From an uncultured Flavobacteriaceae bacterium (GTDB lineage Bacteria > Bacteroidota > Bacteroidia > Flavobacteriales > Flavobacteriaceae): a stretch of 64,000 nucleotides of DNA. Where the stretch lies: positions 62,001 to 126,000 of the forward strand of contig CAJIZF010000006.1 in NCBI GenBank assembly GCA_905181835.1. Reading direction: 5' to 3'. The notes beneath the pieces were generated by a model, which searched no databases, was not told the DNA's origin, and saw nothing but the letters and a program-made list of their open reading frames with translations. A program made the position numbers and the translations under genes. The stretch's first letter is position 1. Every line of letters begins with the position of its first letter. This document shows, one piece after another, positions 56,776-64,000 of the stretch.

Positions 56776-56783
56776 TAAATTTG
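56776..56783 (+). promoter_or_regulatory. Bacteroidota -7 promoter box for tetR
   Basis: TAAATTTG matches TAnnTTTG, 17 bases before the regulator's ATG, downstream of the inverted repeat at 56753-56768. Confidence 0.5.
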
Positions 56784-56799
56784 AAAAAACAGCTAAAGA

Positions 56800-57399
56800 A
56801 TGATATCAAAATCTGAAAAAACAACTAAATACATTATTGAAACAGTAGCTCCAATATTTAACCAAAAAGGATACGCAGTGGCTTCAATGTCAGATTTAAC
56901 TGCTGCAACTGGACTCACAAAAGGAGCAATTTATGGAAATTTCAAAAATAAAGAAGAACTTGCAATTAAAGCGTTTAAATTCAGTATTAATCAAGTATTA
57001 AAGAGTATTTCTACGCATCAAAATCAAAATAAATCACCACTACAAAAATTATATTTAATTACAGATTTTTATAAAAATTATTATGACTTTAGTAAAAAAA
57101 TTGGAGGTTGCCCAATTCTTAATACTGGAGTCAATACTAAAAATCAAAATAAGAAACTACACCATGAGGTGATGTTAGTTATTGATAAAACTCAATCGAA
57201 TATTGCCAAATTAATTGAACAGGGGAAAAAAAATGGAGATATAAATAAAAACATTGACTCTATAAATTTTGCAAGAAGGCTTTATAGTCATATTCAAGGA
57301 GCCGTATTCATGACTTACACAATGAATGACAAAATTTATTTATACGATGCCGTAGAGGACATGAACCTTATAATTAAGAAAGAATTAGAAAAACAATGA
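56800..57399 (+). CDS. TetR/AcrR family transcriptional regulator
   Basis: A 199-residue repressor. The N-terminal helix-turn-helix reads ETVAPIFNQKGYAVASMSDLTAATGLTKGAIYGNFKNKEELA (residues about 13-54, quoted here only as recognised pieces: NQKGYAVASM and TKGAIYGNFKNKEELA). The C-terminal ligand pocket is variable, with CPILNTG. Its stop overlaps the next start by four bases, so it is coupled to the thioesterase gene. A perfect inverted repeat upstream suggests autoregulation. The ligand is unknown; a fatty acyl compound would fit the neighbour. Confidence 0.88.
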   Translation: MISKSEKTTKYIIETVAPIFNQKGYAVASMSDLTAATGLTKGAIYGNFKNKEELAIKAFKFSINQVLKSISTHQNQNKSPLQKLYLITDFYKNYYDFSKKIGGCPILNTGVNTKNQNKKLHHEVMLVIDKTQSNIAKLIEQGKKNGDINKNIDSINFARRLYSHIQGAVFMTYTMNDKIYLYDAVEDMNLIIKKELEKQ

Positions 57400-57896
57400 A
57401 AAAATTAGAAAAAATATTAAAAAGTAAAGCAATAATAAGATTTCAGGATTGCGACCCATTTAACCATCTAAATAATGCAGCCTATTTAAATTATTTTACC
57501 AATGCTCGTGAAGATCAAATAAAAAATTATTACGATATCGATATTTACGCAATGGCCAAAGAATCAGGAATTAGTTGGGTGGTAGGAAGTAATCAAATTG
57601 CATATATAAGTCCTGCTTTATTAATGGAAGATATTGTAATCGAATCGCAATTACTCAATTATAATTCTACAAGTCTATTTGTAGAATTGAAAATGTGGAA
57701 TAAAAACGAAACTAAAATAAAAGCTGTCATGTGGAGTAACTTTGTTCACTTTAATTTATTAAAACAAAAGAGAGTAAATCACTCTAATCAAATTATGAAA
57801 TTATTTGAAGAAGTTCATAATCCAATTGTTACCAAATCATTCGAAAAAAGAGTTGACTTTTTTAAAAAAAAATTTAGAGCATCAAATATTCAATAA
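57396..57896 (+). CDS. hotdog-fold acyl-CoA thioesterase family protein
   Basis: 4-hydroxybenzoyl-CoA-type thioesterase of 166 residues. The active-site segment RFQDCDPFNHLNNAAYLNYF carries the catalytic Asp at the expected position, and VGSNQIAYISPALLMEDI is conserved. It overlaps the tetR stop by four bases, so the two are translationally coupled. Substrate unknown: a specific acyl-CoA is inferred. Confidence 0.85.
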   Translation: MKKLEKILKSKAIIRFQDCDPFNHLNNAAYLNYFTNAREDQIKNYYDIDIYAMAKESGISWVVGSNQIAYISPALLMEDIVIESQLLNYNSTSLFVELKMWNKNETKIKAVMWSNFVHFNLLKQKRVNHSNQIMKLFEEVHNPIVTKSFEKRVDFFKKKFRASNIQ

Positions 57897-57935
57897 TATT
57901 GTATTAAGTAAAAAAAATACCCCAAATAGTTTACC

Positions 57936-57943
57936 TATTTTTG
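57936..57943 (+). promoter_or_regulatory. Bacteroidota -7 promoter box for smpB
   Basis: TATTTTTG matches TAnnTTTG. It overlaps the TTG at 57941, so the smpB start is the ATG at 57950, with a very short or no leader. Confidence 0.5.
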
Positions 57944-57949
57944 TTAGAT

Positions 57950-58414
57950 ATGGCAACACAAAAAACCATCAAAATAAAAAATAAGAAAGCAAGATTTGAA
58001 TATGAAATATTAGACAAACTTGTTGCCGGAATTGTTTTACGAGGCACAGAAATAAAAGCAATTCGTGAAGGAAAAGCGTCTATTACTGAAGCTTTTTGCG
58101 AATTTAATAATAATGAACTATTTGTCATTAATATGACAATACAGGAATACTCACATGCTGTACATTTTAATCACGTCCCAAAAAGTGAACGGAAATTATT
58201 ATTAAATCGTAACGAATTAAGAAAGTTAGAAAAACAAGTTAAAAATACTGGACTTACTATCATACCACTCCTTTTGTTCACAACAGATAAAGGTTTTGCA
58301 AAAGTTGAAATTGCATTATGTAAAGGGAAGAAACTCTTCGACAAAAGAGAATCTATGAAGGATCGTGACAATAAGCGAGATTTAAGTAGAATAAAAAAGA
58401 ATTTTAATAAATAA
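57950..58414 (+). CDS. smpB: SsrA (tmRNA)-binding protein
   Basis: Partner of tmRNA in rescuing stalled ribosomes. From the ATG at 57950 the protein is 154 residues, the family length. Conserved parts are IKIKNKKARFEYEILDKLVAGI, GTEIKAIREGKASITEAFC, and the basic C-terminal tail DKRESMKDRDNKRDLSRI. The upstream TTG at 57941 lies in the promoter box. tmRNA itself is not in the window. The next gene starts within 2 bases. Confidence 0.94.
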   Translation: MATQKTIKIKNKKARFEYEILDKLVAGIVLRGTEIKAIREGKASITEAFCEFNNNELFVINMTIQEYSHAVHFNHVPKSERKLLLNRNELRKLEKQVKNTGLTIIPLLLFTTDKGFAKVEIALCKGKKLFDKRESMKDRDNKRDLSRIKKNFNK

Positions 58415-58415
58415 T

Positions 58416-58949
58416 ATGGGAAATCAATTAAAAAAATTAAACCCTGCACTTAAAAATTTCATTGAAAATCAAAAAATATTCTTTGTAGGAACCGCTAGAA
58501 CGTCAGGAACTGTAAACGTTTCACCAAAAGGAATGGATACATTTAAAATCGTAAATAATAACAAAATCGTTTGGTTAAACCTTACTGGTAGTGGAAACGA
58601 AACAGCTGCTCATCTATTAGAAAATAATCGAATGACGATTATGTTTTGTTCTTTCGAAAAGACTCCACTTATTTTAAGGCTCTATGGTAAGGCACAAATA
58701 TACCATGAGAATGATCGAATTTATGACGAACAAATTGTTTTATTTAAAGACTTTACCGGTGCCAGACAAATTATAGAAATGGAGATCAATTTAGTTCAAA
58801 CTTCATGTGGTTATGCAGTCCCTTTAATGGAATTTAAGGAAGAACGAACCCAATTAAATGAATCAGACATAAAAAAAGGACGAGCTGGTGTTAAAAAATA
58901 TTGGGAAGATCATAACGTCCTGAGTTTAGATGGATTTAAGACTCTTTAA
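58416..58949 (+). CDS. pyridoxamine 5'-phosphate oxidase family protein
   Basis: FMN-binding split-barrel protein of 177 residues (IFFVGTARTSGTVNVSPKGMD, RMTIMFCSFEKTPLILRLYGKA). It lacks the full motif set of PdxH, which is encoded elsewhere at 26.2 kb, so it is probably a different flavin or haem enzyme of the same fold. It follows smpB immediately. Its stop overlaps the stop region of pcm on the opposite strand by four bases. Confidence 0.83.
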   Translation: MGNQLKKLNPALKNFIENQKIFFVGTARTSGTVNVSPKGMDTFKIVNNNKIVWLNLTGSGNETAAHLLENNRMTIMFCSFEKTPLILRLYGKAQIYHENDRIYDEQIVLFKDFTGARQIIEMEINLVQTSCGYAVPLMEFKEERTQLNESDIKKGRAGVKKYWEDHNVLSLDGFKTL

Positions 58950-59587
58950 TTTTTATTTTCCAACAGAGGAACAAAACGAAATTCTCCAAATTCTTCTTTT
59001 TTAAATTCAGTCTGAGAAATTCTTGTAATTAACGTCATAATTTGATTCTCAGAACCGATTGGAATAACCAACCTACCTCCTATTTTTAATTGAGACATCA
59101 AAGGCTTTGGAACAAAAGGTGCTCCGGCTGTAACTACTATGCCATCAAATGGTGCTTCCTCTTTAAACCCCTTATAACCGTCACCAAAAATTAATTTTTT
59201 TGCGCGATAACCTAACTTTGGTAAAAAAAGTTTTGTTTTTTTAAACAATTCATTTTGACGTTCAATAGAAAAAACATGCATACCCATCTCGATAAGAACT
59301 GCAGTCTGAAATCCACTACCGGTACCTATCTCTAAAATTTTTGCTCCTTTTTCTAAATTTAAAAGTTCTGTCTGTTTAGCTACTGTAAAGGGTTGTGATA
59401 TTGTTTGCTCTGCTCCAATTGGAAAAGCTTTATCAATATAGGCATGGTCAACAAAACCAGAATCCATAAATAAATGACGAGGAATAGTACCTATGGCGTT
59501 TAATACTTTTTTATTGGTAATTCCTTTTTGGACAAGGATTTCAACCAATTGTTTTCTTTTTCCTTTATGAGCAAAAGTATCTAGCAA
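58946..59587 (-). CDS. pcm: protein-L-isoaspartate O-methyltransferase
   Basis: Repairs isoaspartate damage in proteins using S-adenosylmethionine. Conserved segments: GTIPRHLFMDSGF, AIGAEQTISQPFTVA-like stretch (FPIGAEQTISQPFTVAKQ), and SAM motif KILEIGTGSGFQTAVL. The farthest upstream in-frame start (59626) gives an odd hydrophobic N-terminus and lies before a TATTTTTG box at 59610-59617. I place the start at the TTG at 59587 (LDTFAHKGKRKQLVEI), which fits the family N-terminus and gives 213 residues. The start is less certain than the function. Confidence 0.85.
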   Translation of the reverse strand: MLDTFAHKGKRKQLVEILVQKGITNKKVLNAIGTIPRHLFMDSGFVDHAYIDKAFPIGAEQTISQPFTVAKQTELLNLEKGAKILEIGTGSGFQTAVLIEMGMHVFSIERQNELFKKTKLFLPKLGYRAKKLIFGDGYKGFKEEAPFDGIVVTAGAPFVPKPLMSQLKIGGRLVIPIGSENQIMTLITRISQTEFKKEEFGEFRFVPLLENKN

Positions 59588-59609
59588 AAAATTTAAATTT
59601 AATTCAAAC

Positions 59610-59617
59610 CAAAAATA
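59610..59617 (-). promoter_or_regulatory. Bacteroidota -7 promoter box for pcm
   Basis: Minus strand TATTTTTG, a TAnnTTTG match, located inside the longest possible open frame. This argues for a pcm start downstream of it. Confidence 0.45.
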
Positions 59618-59695
59618 GGTAATCAAGATTCAAATTTGTAAAATTTAATTAAAATAGTTTCAGAAAATTTAAAATAAAATAAGGTTAAAAAAAGT

Positions 59696-59703
59696 TATAT
59701 TTG
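59696..59703 (+). promoter_or_regulatory. Bacteroidota -7 promoter box
   Basis: TATATTTG matches TAnnTTTG, 16 bases before the ATG of the Gfo/Idh/MocA gene. It may drive the whole run to 64 kb. Confidence 0.5.
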
Positions 59704-59719
59704 CGTAAAATCAATATCG

Positions 59720-60688
59720 ATGTTAAATGCAGGTGTTATAGGTGCTGGTCACCTTGGAAAAATACATTTAAAACTATTAAATCAATCGGATAAATACAAT
59801 CTAGTTGGATTCTACGATTCGAATCCTGAAGCTGCAAAAAATATATCTGAAGAATTTGGTTACAGAAGTTATAAAACGATGGAGTCACTCATTGAAGATT
59901 GTGATATGGTAGACGTAGTTACCCCCACTCTATACCATAGCGATTGTGCAAAAAAAGTTTTAAATGCTGGTAAACATTTATTTATTGAAAAACCAATTAC
60001 GAAAACTGTTCAAGAAGCTGAAGAAATACGGGAATTAGCTAAAAAGAATGGTGTACGCGGTCAGGTAGGCCAGGTAGAACGATTTAATCCTGCTTTTACT
60101 GCTGTTAATGATCAAATTGTAAACCCAATGTTTATTGAAGCCCATCGTTTAGCAGAATTTAATCCTCGTGGTACTGATGTATCTGTAGTATTAGATTTGA
60201 TGATTCATGATATTGATGCCATATTAAGTGTAGTGAACTCAAAAGTTAAAACTGTTACTGCTAATGGTGTTTCTGTAATAAGTCAAACCCCCGATATTGC
60301 AAATGCACGAATAGAATTTGAAAACGGCTGTGTTGCAAATTTAACAGCGAGTAGAATTTCTATGAAAAATATGCGTAAGTCTAGGTTTTTTCAAAAAGAT
60401 GCTTACATATCTATAGATTTTTTAGATAAAAAATGTGAAGTGGTAAAAATGAAAGATGCACCCAATAATCCGGATGAGTTTGCAATGATTTTAACCAATG
60501 CTGAAGGAATTCAAAAACAAATTTATTTTGAAAATCCAAATGTCAATACAAACAATGCAATTTTAGACGAACTTGAGGCCTTTGCAGATTCAATAAACAA
60601 TAATACTACACCTACTGTTACCCTATCTCAAGGAACTGAAGCGTTAAGAGTAGCTATGCAAATAATAGAAAATTTTAAAACCTTATAA
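59720..60688 (+). CDS. Gfo/Idh/MocA family oxidoreductase
   Basis: NAD(P)-dependent oxidoreductase of 322 residues. Rossmann motif GVIGAGHLGKIH at residues 5-16, the EKP motif in LFIEKPITKT, and a C-terminal alpha-beta domain with MIHDIDAILS, where the His-Asp pair is at the usual catalytic place. Substrate unknown (sugar or cyclitol-type in the family). It is the first gene of a run with hbd, DUF1015, yggS and an exonuclease, an order I recall from many flavobacteria. Confidence 0.87.
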   Translation: MLNAGVIGAGHLGKIHLKLLNQSDKYNLVGFYDSNPEAAKNISEEFGYRSYKTMESLIEDCDMVDVVTPTLYHSDCAKKVLNAGKHLFIEKPITKTVQEAEEIRELAKKNGVRGQVGQVERFNPAFTAVNDQIVNPMFIEAHRLAEFNPRGTDVSVVLDLMIHDIDAILSVVNSKVKTVTANGVSVISQTPDIANARIEFENGCVANLTASRISMKNMRKSRFFQKDAYISIDFLDKKCEVVKMKDAPNNPDEFAMILTNAEGIQKQIYFENPNVNTNNAILDELEAFADSINNNTTPTVTLSQGTEALRVAMQIIENFKTL

Positions 60689-60721
60689 ATTAATTTAAAT
60701 TACCGATCTCGGTCTATAAAT

Positions 60722-61609
60722 ATGAAAAACGTTGCAGTTATAGGTGCAGGAGCCATGGGAAATGGAATTGCACACACTTTTGCTCAATTTGATTATAAAG
60801 TACAATTGATTGACATATCCGAACATTCATTAAAAAAGGGAATCATTGCCATATCTAGAAATTTAGATAGAATGGTTGCTAAAGAAAAAATTTCTGAAGG
60901 AGATAAGCAACGTACACTTAATAACATAACAACTTATACCAATCTAGAGGAAGGCGTTGAATATGCAAGTTTAGTGGTAGAGGCAGCTACTGAGAATTTA
61001 GAATTAAAACTAAAAATATTTAGAGATTTAGAAAAGTTTTGTCCGGATGACACTATACTTGCCACCAATACATCTTCTATATCCATTACCCAAATCGCTT
61101 CCGTTACATCTAGGCCAGAAATGGTTATTGGGATGCATTTCATGAACCCTGTACCTGTAATGAAGTTAGTAGAAATTATTAAAGGATACAACACAAGCCA
61201 AGAGACCTTCGAAATAGTTCAGAAAATTTCTGAAAAGCTTAATAAAATTCCCGTAAAAGTAAATGACTACCCAGGATTTGTTGCTAATCGTATTTTAATG
61301 CCTATGCTTAACGAGGCCATTGAAACTTTTTACAATGGAGTAGCTGGTGTAAAAGAAATAGATACGGTAATGAAATTAGGAATGGCACATCCAATGGGGC
61401 CACTACAATTAGCTGATTTTATAGGACTAGATGTTTGTTTATCGATTTTGAACGTAATGTACGACGGTTTTAAAAATCCGAAATATGCTCCTTGTCCCCT
61501 TCTAGTAAATATGGTTACTGCTGGAAAGTTAGGTGTAAAAAGTGGTGAAGGGTTTTACGATTACAGCGAAAGTAGAAAGGCTGAAAAAGTATCAAAACAA
61601 TTTTTATAA
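60722..61609 (+). CDS. 3-hydroxybutyryl-CoA dehydrogenase
   Basis: NAD(P)H-dependent 3-hydroxyacyl-CoA dehydrogenase of 295 residues. Rossmann motif AVIGAGAMGNGIAHTFAQ, catalytic segment ATNTSSISITQIAS, the catalytic His in GMHFMNPVPVMKLVEI, and C-terminal PGFVANRILMPMLNEAI and AHPMGPLQLADFIGLD. It matches the single-domain enzyme that reduces acetoacetyl-CoA or acts in beta-oxidation. The thiolase at 66-1244 could supply its substrate. Confidence 0.93.
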   Translation: MKNVAVIGAGAMGNGIAHTFAQFDYKVQLIDISEHSLKKGIIAISRNLDRMVAKEKISEGDKQRTLNNITTYTNLEEGVEYASLVVEAATENLELKLKIFRDLEKFCPDDTILATNTSSISITQIASVTSRPEMVIGMHFMNPVPVMKLVEIIKGYNTSQETFEIVQKISEKLNKIPVKVNDYPGFVANRILMPMLNEAIETFYNGVAGVKEIDTVMKLGMAHPMGPLQLADFIGLDVCLSILNVMYDGFKNPKYAPCPLLVNMVTAGKLGVKSGEGFYDYSESRKAEKVSKQFL

Positions 61610-61632
61610 TTTTTCAAATCACCTCTTAAACA

Positions 61633-62871
61633 ATGGCAAAAATAATTCCTTTTAAAGCTGTTCGTCCTACACGTGATAAAGTTGGATTAATTGCATCTAG
61701 ATCTTACGAAAGTTATTCGGCAAAGGAAAAAAATGCACGCTTACGCGATAATCCATTTTCTTTCTTGCATATTTTAAATCCAGGGTTTAAATATCAAAAA
61801 AGGATTACCGGAGAACGGCGTTATACGTTAGTAAAAAATCGATACAAGGAATTTAAAGAAGAAGGAAGTTTTATTCAAGACAAAAATCCAAACTTTTACT
61901 TTTATAAAATTATTAATAAAGACGGACATGAATTTAATGGAATTATAGCTGGAGCTAGCGCTTTAGATTATCAAAATAACGTAATAAGAAAACATGAGAA
62001 CACTTTGCTAAAAAAAGAAGTGCTATTTGAACAATATTTAAAAACCGTAGGGTTTAACTCAGAGCCTGTTTTATTAACTTATCCAGACAACAAAGACTTA
62101 AAAGAAATATTAGAAACTGCTATGCAATCAAGACCTGAGTATGAATTTACAACTACGTACCGGGATACTCATTATTTATGGAATATTGATGATAAATCAA
62201 TCATTAGTAAAGTAGAAAGTATCTTTTCTGAAATGAACAAACTCTACATTGCTGACGGACATCATAGATCAGCTTCCTCAAGTCTTCTAGCCTTAGATCT
62301 TGAAAAAGAAAATCGAAACCACACAGGCAAAGAAGCATATAATTTTTTTATGAGTTATTTAATTCCTGAAAGTGATTTAAAAATTTATGAATTTAATAGA
62401 TTAATAAGAGATTTAAATGAGCTCAGTAAAGAAGAATTTTTAATTTCAATCGATCAATATTATCGTATTGAAAATCGAGGTTGTGTTTATTACAAACCAA
62501 CAAAAAAACATCATTTTAGTATGTATTTAGATGGAGAATATTATTCGCTCTACTTAAGAAAAGAGGAATATACAATCGAAAATTCATTGGATAGTTTAGA
62601 TGTTCAAATTTTATACGATACTATTTTAAAACCTATATTAGGAATACAGGATTTACGTAATAATGATCGAATCGAGTATCCACACGGAAATTCAGATTTG
62701 GCTTATTTAAAATCAAAGATTGACTCTGGCGAATTTGTTGTAGGTTTTAATTTACTTCCAGTCACAATCCAAGAATTAAAAAATGTTGCCAATGAAGGAC
62801 TTACGATGCCTCCAAAAAGCACTTTTATAGAACCTAAATTACGTAGCGGAATTACGATTTATGAATTTTAA
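61633..62871 (+). CDS. DUF1015 family protein
   Basis: A 412-residue protein of the DUF1015 family. Typical parts: KIIPFKAVRPTRDKVGLIASRSY at the N-terminus, LHILNPG, IADGHHRSASS (a conserved HH pair) and FMSYLIPESDLKIYEFNR. The biochemical role of the family is poorly defined; in some bacteria members have been linked to kinase-like or serine metabolism, which I cannot confirm here. It is 4 bases before yggS, probably coupled. Confidence 0.87.
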   Translation: MAKIIPFKAVRPTRDKVGLIASRSYESYSAKEKNARLRDNPFSFLHILNPGFKYQKRITGERRYTLVKNRYKEFKEEGSFIQDKNPNFYFYKIINKDGHEFNGIIAGASALDYQNNVIRKHENTLLKKEVLFEQYLKTVGFNSEPVLLTYPDNKDLKEILETAMQSRPEYEFTTTYRDTHYLWNIDDKSIISKVESIFSEMNKLYIADGHHRSASSSLLALDLEKENRNHTGKEAYNFFMSYLIPESDLKIYEFNRLIRDLNELSKEEFLISIDQYYRIENRGCVYYKPTKKHHFSMYLDGEYYSLYLRKEEYTIENSLDSLDVQILYDTILKPILGIQDLRNNDRIEYPHGNSDLAYLKSKIDSGEFVVGFNLLPVTIQELKNVANEGLTMPPKSTFIEPKLRSGITIYEF

Positions 62872-62874
62872 AAA

Positions 62875-63540
62875 ATGAGTATAAAAGATAATCTTGAAAA
62901 TATAAATTTAAAAATTTCCTCTGAAGTTTGTTTAGTAGCGGTTTCAAAAACAAAACCTATAAGTGATATTTTAGAAGCTTATGATTGTGGACAACGAGTT
63001 TTTGGTGAAAATAAAATTCAAGAACTAGTTGAAAAACACAAAAAATTACCAAAAGATATCGAATGGCATATGATTGGGCATATCCAACGTAATAAAGTGA
63101 AATATATGGCTCCATTTATCAGTTTAATTCATTCTGCAGATAGTTATAGACTAATTAAAGAGATCAATAAACAAGGAAAAATAAACAATAGAGTTATTAA
63201 TTGTTTGCTTCAAATTAAAATTGCATCAGAAGAAAGTAAGTTTGGTTTTACCGAAACAGAAGCAACTAATTTTTTAAATTCTGACGAATATGTATCATTT
63301 AAAAATATTAAGATAGTTGGCTTAATGGGGATGGCAACTTTCACTGAAGATCAAAAAAAAATTGATCAAGAATTTAATAAATTAAAAATCTTTTATGAAA
63401 AAGTAAATAGATCGGATAGTCAGATCAATATATTATCTATGGGAATGAGTGATGACTATCCAATAGCTATTCGTAACGGTAGCACTATGGTTCGAATAGG
63501 AAGTTCCATCTTTGGTAAAAGGAACTATATAAAAAAATAA
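62875..63540 (+). CDS. yggS: YggS family pyridoxal phosphate homeostasis protein
   Basis: PLP-binding TIM-barrel protein of 221 residues that buffers pyridoxal phosphate. The PLP lysine is in CLVAVSKTKPISDI; FGENKIQELVEKHKKLP, WHMIGHIQRNKVKYM, GLMGMATFTE and LSMGMSDDYPIAIRNGSTMVRIG are conserved. Length is standard. It follows the DUF1015 gene by three bases. Confidence 0.94.
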   Translation: MSIKDNLENINLKISSEVCLVAVSKTKPISDILEAYDCGQRVFGENKIQELVEKHKKLPKDIEWHMIGHIQRNKVKYMAPFISLIHSADSYRLIKEINKQGKINNRVINCLLQIKIASEESKFGFTETEATNFLNSDEYVSFKNIKIVGLMGMATFTEDQKKIDQEFNKLKIFYEKVNRSDSQINILSMGMSDDYPIAIRNGSTMVRIGSSIFGKRNYIKK

Positions 63541-63544
63541 TCAT

Positions 63545-64000
63545 TTGTATGCAATTCTAGATATAGAGACCACTGGAGGTAAATACAATGAAGAAGGTAT
63601 TACTGAAATAGCCATATATAAGTTTGATGGCCATGAAATTGTAGATCAATTCAGTAGTTTAGTGAATCCTGAAAAAAACATTCAACCCTTTGTTGTAAAC
63701 TTGACTGGCATTAATAACAAAATGCTCTACAATGCTCCAAAATTTTACGAGGTAGCCAAGCGTATTATTGAAATTACCGAGGATTGTATATTAGTTGCTC
63801 ACAATGCACAGTTTGACAATAGAATATTAACTACAGAATTTGCTAGACTTGGCTATTCGTTTGAAAAAGAAATAGTTTGCACAGTTGAATTATCGAAAAA
63901 ACTATTGCCTGATCTTCCATCCTACAGTCTTGGTAAATTAGTTAGATCTCTTGGAATTCCTATTGCAGACCGGCATCGAGCTCAAGGCGATGCAAAAGCT
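63545..64000 (+). CDS. DnaQ-like 3'-5' exonuclease, partial at window end
   Basis: Runs off the end of the window without a stop. The visible 152 codons start at a TTG (63545, 4 bases after yggS) with YAILDIETTGGKYN, holding the first two acidic metal ligands (Asp and Glu of DIET). Then come LTGINNKM, VAHNAQFDNRI and HRAQGDA, the DEDDh-type signature with the final Asp. This is the exonuclease family near DNA polymerase III epsilon; many flavobacterial versions go on to a GIY-YIG domain, but that part is not visible here. Confidence 0.88.
   Translation, partial: MYAILDIETTGGKYNEEGITEIAIYKFDGHEIVDQFSSLVNPEKNIQPFVVNLTGINNKMLYNAPKFYEVAKRIIEITEDCILVAHNAQFDNRILTTEFARLGYSFEKEIVCTVELSKKLLPDLPSYSLGKLVRSLGIPIADRHRAQGDAKA

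Overview
The window is a low-GC, gene-dense stretch of chromosome from a member of the Bacteroidota, almost certainly a marine-type Flavobacteriaceae. The evidence is: promoter -7 boxes of the form TAnnTTTG in front of many genes, few Shine-Dalgarno sites, secreted proteins with type IX secretion (T9SS) type A and type B C-terminal sorting domains, a DnaX without zinc-binding cysteines, a bacillithiol redoxin (YtxJ), and family-typical neighbourhoods (recQ / kdsD-tatC-lptB; oxidoreductase-hbd-DUF1015-yggS-exonuclease). About 60 protein genes and one RNA gene (RNase P RNA) are present. I see no tRNA, rRNA, insertion sequence, phage or CRISPR array.

Layout. 0-16 kb: thiolase, NlpC/P60 peptidase, TPR protein, gyrA, clpC, histidine ammonia-lyase and a TlpA lipoprotein. 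Then come four consecutive genes each broken by one single-base indel: alkB-type hydroxylase, gcvT, an SDR and yebC. 16-26 kb: PlsC-type acyltransferase, kdnB-kdsB (Kdo and probable 8-amino-Kdo), RecD-like helicase, a membrane protein, DUF3822 with rsmD, rnpB, dnaX, miaE, and ppx with sixA. 26-31 kb: pdxH and a three-gene copper-type set (MbnP-like protein, MbnH-like dihaem enzyme, YHYH/T9SS protein). 31-39 kb: rnz, pyrB, pyrR, rpsA, csaA, a peroxiredoxin-like protein, a cyclophilin-FKBP fusion and recQ. 39-51 kb: kdsD, tatC, a 50-residue membrane peptide, lptB, an ABC exporter pair, a very large repeat-bearing T9SS type B surface protein, a beta-helix lipoprotein and a cold-shock protein. 51-64 kb: VCBS/ASPIC protein, glyA, fahA, ytxJ, T9SS redoxin, TetR with thioesterase, smpB, flavin-type oxidase, pcm, Gfo/Idh oxidoreductase, hbd, DUF1015, yggS and the start of a DnaQ-like exonuclease.

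Working together: kdsD, kdsB, kdnB and lptB serve lipopolysaccharide synthesis and export. pyrR and pyrB serve pyrimidine synthesis. gcvT and glyA serve glycine and one-carbon metabolism. dnaX, gyrA, recQ and the RecD-like helicase serve DNA maintenance. rnpB, rnz, miaE, rsmD, smpB and rpsA serve RNA processing and translation. Envelope genes (T9SS clients, TlpA proteins, MbnP/MbnH) are scattered among them.

The points most worth checking are the MbnP-MbnH-YHYH operon, the nested 849-bp repeat in the surface protein with two opposite frameshifts, the cluster of four frameshifts at 12.4-15.4 kb, the kdnB-kdsB pair and a perfect inverted repeat in front of a TetR-thioesterase operon.
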